A stretch of DNA of 6,674 bases. Source: a bacterium. GTDB lineage: Bacteria; Patescibacteriota; Minisyncoccia; Phycocordibacterales; SBAW01. The notes below the pieces were generated by a model. It saw only the letters and a program-made list of their open reading frames with translations, had not been told where the DNA came from and made no database searches. Positions 1 to 4,761 of this stretch are shown here, piece after piece. Numbering within the stretch: position 1 is the stretch's first letter; every line of letters begins with the position of its first letter. Where the stretch lies: the NCBI GenBank assembly GCA_030647845.1, contig JAUSIO010000047.1, forward strand, positions 1-6,674, in the 5' to 3' direction. The position numbers and the translations under genes are program-made.

Positions 1-1
1 T

Positions 2-391
2 ACGACACACAGTTTGCCACAACGCGTGGTTGCCAGCGACCCGCAGTACCTCGAACAACTCAAAGCAACCACCGATGCTATTATCACAACCATACACGAC
101 CCCACGCTCGAGTGGTACAGCGCATACCAAAGCGCCGGTCATACCAGAGAGAGTTGGTTACAGCCCGATGTGGCGGACATCTTGTCTCTTCTGCATACTG
201 AAAAAGTACAGGCGGTTCTGCTGGTGCCAGTACAATTCCTTGCCGACCATTTGGAGATTTCGTACGACCTCGACATCGCCGCAAAAAAGCAATGTGCAGA
301 ATACAACATCGCCTATCACCGCACAGCGCTACCAAACACCGACCCCTTGTTTATACAGGCGCTTACTGCGGTTGTAAAAACCACTTCCTAA
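2..391 (+). CDS. hemH: Ferrochelatase (partial, C-terminal part)
   Basis: Inserts Fe2+ into a porphyrin in the last steps of heme synthesis (protoporphyrin, or coproporphyrin in the CpfC branch). The reading frame is open from the window edge, so the gene starts upstream; 129 residues are visible out of a family length of roughly 310-340. The visible part opens with T-T-H-S-L-P, matching the family's (S/T)AHSLP segment with the catalytic histidine (codon at 8-10). It continues with the YQSAGHTRESWLQPDV stretch (family form QS.G...WL.PdV) and with VPVQFLADHLEISYDLD, which carries the conserved DHLE glutamate. The end (ALPNTDPLFIQAL) also follows the family. A TTG at 14 could be taken as a start, but that would remove the catalytic histidine, so it is rejected. 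The stop overlaps the stop of the convergent MFS gene by 4 bp. The substrate branch cannot be told from this fragment. Confidence 0.93.
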   Translation, partial: TTHSLPQRVVASDPQYLEQLKATTDAIITTIHDPTLEWYSAYQSAGHTRESWLQPDVADILSLLHTEKVQAVLLVPVQFLADHLEISYDLDIAAKKQCAEYNIAYHRTALPNTDPLFIQALTAVVKTTS

Positions 392-1677
392 AGCGCGATA
401 TTTCTCGCTTGTGCCTCCTCACTGCGCGACTCGATGGTGGTCGAGATTTTTTGCGGTGCACCTTTTTTAAGCAGTACGAGCGCGGCCAGGGCGGCGGCAA
501 GGATAGTCATGGCGCCACCGAGCCCAAGCCCCCACCGACCGCCAAAATACTCTCCAACAAACCCAACAATCGGCCCGCCTATGGGCGTTGAACCAATCAT
601 GGCAACTCCCCACAGTGCCATCACGCGCCCGCGCATTAGGGGCGCGGCTTCGAGCTGGAGCATTGTGTTGCCCAACGATGTTACGTTGATTGAGAAAAAC
701 CCGACAACCAGCATCCCAGCAACCGCCCACGCCAAGGTCGGCATCAAAGCCACGGCGACCATACTCGCGCCAAACAAAAACGCAAATATAACCAAGTGGC
801 GAGACGCTATACTGCGGCGCCCAGCCGCAAAGAGCCCGCCCACCACGGCACCAGCTCCCATCGCCGACATCAGTGCCGCGTAGGCGCCCGCCCCGCCATG
901 GAACGTGTCCTGCGCCAACAGCGGCAAACTGACTTGAAACTCGAACGCAAAAGCACCGACGACCGCCATCAACGCAAGTGTGTTGCGGATTAAAGGCGAG
1001 CCCCACACATAGCGGAAACCCGCGCGTAACTCCCCTGATTTTTTGATATATGTCGGTGCTTGATACAACTCCTGCGTGCGCATCATATAGAGCGTGACGA
1101 TAGTGGCAAGAAACGACAGCGCATTAAACAAAAAACAAGATGCGATGCCAACCGAGGCGATGAGCACTCCCGCAACAGAGGGGCCAACCGCGCGCGCAAG
1201 GTTATTTTCGGTCGCATTTAAGCTCACCGCGTTTTTCATGTGCGCGGCATCTACCAACTCGGCAACAAATGTTTGCCGCGCTGGGTTGTCGAAGATGCGC
1301 ACAAAACCAAAGAGCAGAGCAAACACGTAGAGCATCCAAATTTGGATTGCACCGGTAAATACCAACACCGCAATGGCAAGCGCAAGTAGCCCAAATGCAA
1401 CCTGCGCTATGTAGAGTATCGTGCGTTTGTTGTGGCGGTCCACTATGAGCCCGCCCCAGGGACCCAAAAAAAGCATCGGTACAAACTGGAGCGCGACCAC
1501 ACTACCAAGCTGGGTGCCCGAATGGGTGAGCTGCAACACCAACCACCCTTGTGCCACCGTTTGCATCCACGTACCAGAAAAAGAAATCCCTTGCCCGATA
1601 AAGTACAAGCGATAATTTCGAATCTTTAGTGACGAAAATGTATTATTTCTAAATTTTTTGATTTTTTGTACTACCAT
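388..1677 (-). CDS. MFS transporter, MFS_3/EntS-like exporter
   Basis: Predicted inner-membrane secondary transporter of 429 residues with about 12 hydrophobic segments, the usual size. Residues 75-85 (GGLIVDRHNKR) form the MFS motif A loop between helices 2 and 3. The segments NPARQTFVAELV (131-142) and NATENNLARAVGPSVAG (154-170), with RGRVMAL near 349-355, are hallmarks of the MFS_3 branch that includes the enterobactin exporter EntS and many drug-efflux-type proteins. The substrate is unknown; export of a small molecule is inferred. The C-terminal 25 or so residues are polar and cytoplasmic. The start is the ATG at 1675-1677, with the N-terminus leading directly into the family's SLKIRNYRLYFIGQ segment. 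There is no Shine-Dalgarno site; a TATAAA box ends 5 nt upstream. The gene is divergent from the formyltransferase and convergent with ferrochelatase, so a heme link is not shown by operon structure. Confidence 0.92.
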   Translation of the reverse strand: MVVQKIKKFRNNTFSSLKIRNYRLYFIGQGISFSGTWMQTVAQGWLVLQLTHSGTQLGSVVALQFVPMLFLGPWGGLIVDRHNKRTILYIAQVAFGLLALAIAVLVFTGAIQIWMLYVFALLFGFVRIFDNPARQTFVAELVDAAHMKNAVSLNATENNLARAVGPSVAGVLIASVGIASCFLFNALSFLATIVTLYMMRTQELYQAPTYIKKSGELRAGFRYVWGSPLIRNTLALMAVVGAFAFEFQVSLPLLAQDTFHGGAGAYAALMSAMGAGAVVGGLFAAGRRSIASRHLVIFAFLFGASMVAVALMPTLAWAVAGMLVVGFFSINVTSLGNTMLQLEAAPLMRGRVMALWGVAMIGSTPIGGPIVGFVGEYFGGRWGLGLGGAMTILAAALAALVLLKKGAPQKISTTIESRSEEAQARNIAL

Positions 1678-1682
1678 TGCTT

Positions 1683-1688
1683 TTTATA
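1683..1688 (-). promoter_or_regulatory. Candidate -10 box for the MFS gene
   Basis: On the minus strand TATAAA ends 5 nt before the MFS start codon (1677). No Shine-Dalgarno sequence lies between. The position would put the transcription start at or next to the ATG, as at several other genes here. No clear -35 hexamer is seen. Confidence 0.45.
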
Positions 1689-1699
1689 CCCACTGTACG

Positions 1700-1705
1700 C
1701 ATACT
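1700..1705 (+). promoter_or_regulatory. Candidate -10 box for the formyltransferase gene
   Basis: CATACT lies 31 nt before the ATG at 1737, which would leave a leader of about 25 nt holding the GGAGG ribosome binding site. It sits back to back with the MFS -10 box. It is a weak match without a visible -35 element. Confidence 0.3.
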
Positions 1706-1725
1706 GCAGAGAGATAGCAAGAAAT

Positions 1726-1730
1726 GGAGG
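1726..1730 (+). promoter_or_regulatory. Strong Shine-Dalgarno site (GGAGG)
   Basis: GGAGG lies 6 nt before the ATG at 1737 and decides the start of the formyltransferase over the TTG at 1677, 60 nt upstream in frame. It is the only canonical Shine-Dalgarno site seen in front of a gene in this window. Confidence 0.75.
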
Positions 1731-1736
1731 TCTTTG

Positions 1737-2324
1737 ATGGATGAAGCAAGACTTGCCGTAGGGGTGTCGGGCGAAGGAACGACGCTTACTGCGATAGCGG
1801 AAGCCGAAATACCCGTGGCTTTTGTGTTTGCCGACCGGCTATGCCGTGCGCTCGACATAATCGCGCCTCGGTTCGGCATTCCGACTGTACTGATACACCG
1901 GACAGACTTCGGCCCGACGTTTGACCAGGTTTACTACAGTGAGCGGGTTGTCGATAAGCTCCGCGAGCGAGGAGTAACCCATATCGCGCTGGCTGGCTTT
2001 AAGACAATCCTTGCCCGGCCTATGTGCAAGCAGTACAAGGACCGGATGATTAATAGCCACCCATCGCTCTTGCCAAAGTTCCCAGGCGCACACGCTGTCC
2101 GTGATACGTTCGCCGCTTGGAAAAGAGACCCGAAAACAAGGGTGGGCTGTAGCGTCCACAAGGTAGTGGCACAAGTCGATGCTGAAGAAATCCTTGCTCA
2201 GTCAGAAGTGTGGACATATCCACAGTACACAGAGCAGAACTTCCGCGAACGTATCCAAGACGCCGAGCGGCTACTTTACCCCCCAACCATCAAATTGCTT
2301 TTGGCTGGAGAGTTTTCCACCTAA
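1737..2324 (+). CDS. purN: PurN-like formyltransferase
   Basis: A 195-residue protein of the formyltransferase family, close in length to phosphoribosylglycinamide (GAR) formyltransferase, which moves a formyl group from 10-formyl-THF to GAR in purine synthesis. The N-terminal loop SGEGTTL (11-17) occupies the position of the SGxGSNL phosphate-binding loop, with GTT replacing GSN. LAGFKTILARPM (85-96) matches the folate-side loop. The catalytic set is present: N106 and H108 in NSHPSLLPKFPG, and D148 in VDAEEILAQ. The C-terminal ERIQDAERLLYPPTIKLLLAG also follows the family. The start is set by GGAGG six bases upstream. No other purine gene is in the window. Arg is mostly CGG (7 of 16) and Lys mostly AAG (6 of 9), unlike the CGC/AAA habit of the hydrolase gene, which suggests acquisition by transfer. 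The loop change means the substrate may not be GAR. Family assignment is firm, exact substrate less so. Confidence 0.85.
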   Translation: MDEARLAVGVSGEGTTLTAIAEAEIPVAFVFADRLCRALDIIAPRFGIPTVLIHRTDFGPTFDQVYYSERVVDKLRERGVTHIALAGFKTILARPMCKQYKDRMINSHPSLLPKFPGAHAVRDTFAAWKRDPKTRVGCSVHKVVAQVDAEEILAQSEVWTYPQYTEQNFRERIQDAERLLYPPTIKLLLAGEFST

Positions 2325-2334
2325 AACGCACAAC

Positions 2335-2370
2335 CGCCCCTCACCTGCTTGGCTCGGGGCGATTTTTTAT
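2335..2370 (+). terminator. Intrinsic terminator after the formyltransferase gene
   Basis: CGCCCC (2335-2340) pairs with GGGGCG (2356-2361) across a 15-nt loop. An A and then six T residues (2363-2368) follow. It begins 10 bp after the stop codon. The minus-strand reading lacks a clear U-tract, so it is mainly a plus-strand terminator. Confidence 0.7.
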
Positions 2371-2409
2371 CCCGACGCCTTGGTCGGGACCCCGACTAGA
2401 GCGTCGGGG
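2371..2409. repeat. REP-like double hairpin element
   Basis: Two adjacent hairpins share the same stem words. CCCGAC (2371-2376) pairs with GTCGGG (2383-2388), and CCCCGAC (2390-2396) pairs with GTCGGGG (2403-2409), each with a 6-nt loop. The outer arms also pair with each other (CCCGACGC 2371-2378 with GCGTCGGG 2401-2408), so the whole can fold as one long palindrome. No T-tract follows on either strand, so it is not a plain terminator. The architecture resembles REP doublets (REPINs) mobilised by RAYT transposases; no such transposase and no second copy is in the window. It lies between two convergent genes, a usual REP site. Confidence 0.6.
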
Positions 2410-2420
2410 TTACCCAGAAA

Positions 2421-2678
2421 CTACTTCAAGTGCGGAGAGACGAGCTTCGTCATCTCAAACATCGTAACCTCACCCTTGCCGCCGAAGAGCGGCTTGAGCT
2501 TGTCATCGGCCAAAATGTTGCGCTTGTTGGCCGGGTTCTGTAAGTCGTGCTTTTTAATGTAGACCCAGAGCTGCTTGATAACCTCGCCACGCGACATCGG
2601 CCCCTTGCCTACAACCGCCTCAAGCTCAGCCGAAAGTTCCATCGGCTTCATCAACGCGGGATTTGCTGTTCTAACCAT
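2421..2678 (-). CDS. SWIB/MDM2-domain protein
   Basis: An 85-residue protein that is almost entirely a SWIB domain. From about residue 8, MKPMELSAELEAVVG is followed by MSRGEVIKQLWVYIKKHDLQNPANKR, then ILADDKLKPLFGG and the final FEMTKLVSPHL; all are typical SWIB blocks. The domain is known in eukaryotic SWI/SNF subunits and MDM2. Small stand-alone bacterial copies occur, including in Chlamydiae, where a role in chromatin compaction or topoisomerase partnership has been proposed. The function here is unproven; a nucleoid or DNA-associated role is inference. The ATG at 2678 has no Shine-Dalgarno site and a TATACT box 12 nt upstream. The gene is monocistronic and converges on the formyltransferase gene across the terminator and REP-like element. 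Confidence 0.9.
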   Translation of the reverse strand: MVRTANPALMKPMELSAELEAVVGKGPMSRGEVIKQLWVYIKKHDLQNPANKRNILADDKLKPLFGGKGEVTMFEMTKLVSPHLK

Positions 2679-2690
2679 ATATATAAATTA

Positions 2691-2696
2691 AGTATA
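2691..2696 (-). promoter_or_regulatory. Candidate -10 box for the SWIB gene
   Basis: TATACT on the minus strand ends 12 nt before the SWIB ATG within an AT-rich stretch (2677-2702). That would give a leader of only about 5 nt. A second box, TATAGT, lies further upstream on the same strand (about 2715-2720). Confidence 0.5.
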
Positions 2697-2766
2697 TAAA
2701 CTGATAACCGTTCTACTATACTTCATTTCGCTACACTGCGCTAGGGCTGTATGGGTCTCCCTGTGC

Positions 2767-3231
2767 TTAACCCCGGTACCATCCTCTGCCCTGTACACAA
2801 AGATGCACAAGCCACACCACCAGGGCGGCGATAGCGGCCGCGGCGATGATGTCTGCCGTATGATGCACTCCTGCGGCAATACGAGCAAAACCGACCAGCA
2901 ATGCAAGTACCCACAGCAAAATCCCAAGCGGGCGGCTAAAAAACAGCACAAGCATCGCGAGTGCTGCCGCGAAGAGCATATGGTCGGAAGGGAAGCCATT
3001 GTTTGCCGCATGCGAGACAAGCGGTGCTATGCCGCTTAGGGCAAACGGCTGCGGGTTGTAGTACAAAAGTCCAGCAAGCCAGCCCACAACATACGCGAGC
3101 GGCAGAGAGAGAGCGGAGAGTAGCAATAGTTTGCGCTTCGCGCGCCGGCGCGCAAGAAAAAAATAGACCACAAAAATAGCGGCTACGATATAGATAAGAT
3201 ATTTAGCCGCAAAGATTATAAGCGCATCCAC
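2767..3231 (-). CDS. Small PAP2-superfamily membrane phosphatase-like protein
   Basis: A 154-residue membrane protein of the PAP2 superfamily, resembling BcrC-type undecaprenyl-diphosphate phosphatases that recycle the cell-wall lipid carrier. Hydrophobic segments lie near residues 4-26, 35-56, 86-98, 103-116 and 127-146. Motif C2 is PSDH (81-84). Motif C3 is R117-x5-H123-x3-D127 in ARIAAGVHHTAD. Motif C1 (K-x6-RP) is degenerate: glycine 54 sits where lysine is expected and glutamine 61 where arginine is expected (YYNPQPF). Activity is therefore uncertain. The start is taken at GTG 3231, because a TGC-TACACT box ends 6 nt before it; a TTG at 3249 would add six residues and overlap that box. 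The gene lies 21 nt after the DedA-like stop and is probably also read from the DedA promoter. Confidence 0.82.
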   Translation of the reverse strand: MDALIIFAAKYLIYIVAAIFVVYFFLARRRAKRKLLLLSALSLPLAYVVGWLAGLLYYNPQPFALSGIAPLVSHAANNGFPSDHMLFAAALAMLVLFFSRPLGILLWVLALLVGFARIAAGVHHTADIIAAAAIAALVVWLVHLCVQGRGWYRG

Positions 3232-3237
3232 GGCAAT

Positions 3238-3246
3238 AGTGTAGCA
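3238..3246 (-). promoter_or_regulatory. Candidate extended -10 for the PAP2 gene
   Basis: TGC followed by TACACT (3243 to 3238 on the minus strand) ends 6 nt before the GTG at 3231. It lies in the DedA-PAP2 gap and supports the GTG rather than the TTG start. The same TGCTACA word stands before the gene at 5940. Confidence 0.45.
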
Positions 3247-3252
3247 CAAAAA

Positions 3253-3867
3253 CTAACCCTCTTTTTTTGCTACACTCCGCTCCTCTTGGAGCGCCTTGCG
3301 GCGCATGAAGTGCGTAAAAATATAGTATGCCGTGATGAAAAGCGCGAGAATTGCGATTACCCACTGGATGTTGGATAGCACGCCCGTGGTGTCGCCGAAC
3401 GCACCACCAAGGACGTAACCCAGTACAAACAAACCGCCGTACTCGACTAAAGCGACAATAAGCGCATATCGGAAGAAGCGCCGAAACGGCATCCCCACCA
3501 TGCCCGCCACCGAGAGAAATATCTGCGCGATGCCGTAGGAGAGCTTGCCGACAAACATCGTACGCAGGCCGTGCGTGTCCCAGAGTATACGCACCGAGTG
3601 CAAGTCTCCCTCGGTGATGTGTGCCTTCTTCAACAGCCACCCTGCCGCGCGCGTTTTACCCCCGTGGCTACCCGCGACATACCACAGCGTGTCCACCACA
3701 ATATCGCGGAAGATAAACAAGGCAAACGCCAAAAACGGGTTAAAGTACCCAAGCCGCGAGAGCCCGCCGGCAACAAACCCGACAATAGGACCTTCGATAA
3801 ATGTCAGCGGCACCAGTATCCAGTAGCGATACTCAATAATAACCGGCACGATAGAGTCTACGGACAT
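3253..3867 (-). CDS. DedA/SNARE-associated (VTT-domain) membrane protein
   Basis: A 204-residue polytopic membrane protein with DedA-family order. The N-terminal FIEGPIVGFVAGGLSRLGYFN block matches the family's early E-x-P...AG...G pattern. It is followed by the FRDIVVDTLWYVAG segment (family D/G-D...YxxG), the FVGKLSYGIAQIFLSVAGMVGMPFRRFFRY block (family F...P...AG...M....F), and a C-terminal helix with a basic tail. The usual arginine of the FxxRFxPxxR re-entrant loop is absent (GKLSYGIAQ), so this is a divergent member. DedA proteins include undecaprenyl-phosphate flippases (UptA), which would pair with the PAP2 gene downstream; that link is inference. The start is ATG 3867: a TGG-TATACT box ends 8 nt upstream. 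The longer frame to TTG 3954 would run through that promoter and the divergent one and adds 29 polar residues not typical of the family. Confidence 0.78.
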   Translation of the reverse strand: MSVDSIVPVIIEYRYWILVPLTFIEGPIVGFVAGGLSRLGYFNPFLAFALFIFRDIVVDTLWYVAGSHGGKTRAAGWLLKKAHITEGDLHSVRILWDTHGLRTMFVGKLSYGIAQIFLSVAGMVGMPFRRFFRYALIVALVEYGGLFVLGYVLGGAFGDTTGVLSNIQWVIAILALFITAYYIFTHFMRRKALQEERSVAKKEG

Positions 3868-3875
3868 ATTTTGTA

Positions 3876-3884
3876 AGTATACCA
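3876..3884 (-). promoter_or_regulatory. Extended -10 promoter for the DedA-PAP2 genes
   Basis: TGG plus TATACT on the minus strand ends 8 nt before ATG 3867. It is the left arm of an inverted repeat shared with the divergent promoter. No clear -35 element is seen. Confidence 0.65.
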
Positions 3885-3910
3885 AACGCGCCGTTTCTGG
3901 TCTTTTCTTG

Positions 3911-3916
3911 TATACT
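3911..3916 (+). promoter_or_regulatory. -10 box for the hydrolase-glycosyltransferase genes
   Basis: TATACT ends 9 nt before ATG 3926, putting the transcription start at or within about 3 nt of the start codon. It is the right arm of the inverted repeat with the DedA -10 box. There is no -35 match at the usual spacing (GCGCCG at 3888-3893). Confidence 0.65.
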
Positions 3917-3925
3917 TTTGTCACG

Positions 3926-4756
3926 ATGCCCGCGGTACAAAAAAAGCGCGTCAAAAGCGGCGACGTGGAGATTTATTACGAAGTTTGCGCCGGGCGCCCG
4001 GGCGCGCCCGTGCTTTTTTTGTTGCACGGCATCGGCGGCGACCTTGATGCGTGGCAATTTGTCCGCGACCCGCTAGTCGCCAGCGGCTTCTCGACCATCG
4101 CTATGGACTTGCGGGGGCACGGATACTCTGGCCACCCAACCGCACCTTCGACCTACAAAAAGGAGTTATTGCTTGAAGATGTACTAGCAGTGCTCGAAGC
4201 CGAGCGGGTCGAAAAAGTGATTTTGGTCGGCCACAGCGGCGGGGCGGTTTTGGCTTTGGAGTTTGCACTACAGAACCCCGACAAACTTTCGAGTTTGGTA
4301 CTTCTTGCCGGTTCGTATGGCCCACCGCGCTACCTGCGCTCACCCGCAGTACAGCGAGTCGTCTGGTTTTTTACCACAGTTGGCGCGGCGCTTAGCCCGC
4401 ATGCGCGCGGGCCGTGGCACTCGCCCTACCCCAAGGGCAAGTTCCATAAAGAGTTCGAGTTGTGGGGGCTCGCACGCACTCTGTACCACAACTCTTTGCG
4501 GAGTTACCTGTTGTTGGGCAAAACGTTGGCGAATGTCGATTTGGAACAGCGACTCAAGTACATCACCCTGCCGACGCTGATTGTTGTGGGGGAAAAAGAT
4601 GGCATATATCCAGTGCCGGTATCAAAAAAAATGCACGATGAGATAGCACACTCGCGCTTAGAAATAATAAGAAACGCAAATCACGTGCTGATACTCAACA
4701 ACCCGCGCGAAGTGGTAGACTTACTTATCTCTTTTGTGCAGAAACTACAAAAATAA
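3926..4756 (+). CDS. Alpha/beta-hydrolase fold protein
   Basis: A 276-residue alpha/beta hydrolase of the common esterase/lipase/haloperoxidase-like type. The oxyanion segment HGIGG (34-38) is followed by MDLRGHGYSGHP (60-71), the nucleophile elbow GHSGG with S104, the acid D225 in VVGEKDGIYP, and the base H253 in NANHVLILNNP. A cap region spans about 135-200. All catalytic residues are present. There is no signal peptide or membrane segment, so it is probably cytoplasmic. The substrate is unknown; acyl ester or lipid substrates are suggested only by the neighbours. ATG 3926 is chosen over TTG 3908, because the latter would place the -10 box inside the coding region. The stop is 5 nt before the glycosyltransferase ATG, so the two are probably co-transcribed. 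Codon use is mostly CGC for Arg and AAA for Lys. Confidence 0.9.
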   Translation: MPAVQKKRVKSGDVEIYYEVCAGRPGAPVLFLLHGIGGDLDAWQFVRDPLVASGFSTIAMDLRGHGYSGHPTAPSTYKKELLLEDVLAVLEAERVEKVILVGHSGGAVLALEFALQNPDKLSSLVLLAGSYGPPRYLRSPAVQRVVWFFTTVGAALSPHARGPWHSPYPKGKFHKEFELWGLARTLYHNSLRSYLLLGKTLANVDLEQRLKYITLPTLIVVGEKDGIYPVPVSKKMHDEIAHSRLEIIRNANHVLILNNPREVVDLLISFVQKLQK

Positions 4757-4761
4757 TTAGT

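Noticed and set aside
434..883. 149-residue plus-strand frame opposite the MFS gene
   Set aside because: Proline/alanine-rich antisense shadow of transmembrane codons; no motif, ribosome binding site or promoter.
467..1006. 179-residue minus-strand frame within the MFS gene
   Set aside because: Out-of-frame shadow of the MFS coding sequence, rich in Arg, Gly and Cys with no recognisable domain.
2179..2562. 127-residue plus-strand frame running from inside the formyltransferase gene across the terminator
   Set aside because: It crosses the terminator, the REP-like hairpins and the antisense of SWIB; no family features.
3231..3249. TTG at 3249 as start of the PAP2 gene
   Set aside because: It would place the TGCTACACT box inside the coding region; GTG 3231 fits the spacing seen at the other genes, though TTG cannot be fully excluded.
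3203..3640. 145-residue minus-strand frame overlapping the DedA and PAP2 genes
   Set aside because: Alternate-frame shadow, His/Arg/Gly-rich, overlapping two better-supported membrane protein genes.
4385..4402. GC-rich palindromic stretch inside the hydrolase gene
   Set aside because: It lies within coding sequence with no T-tract; explained by codon choice for Ser-Pro-His-Ala-Arg-Gly.
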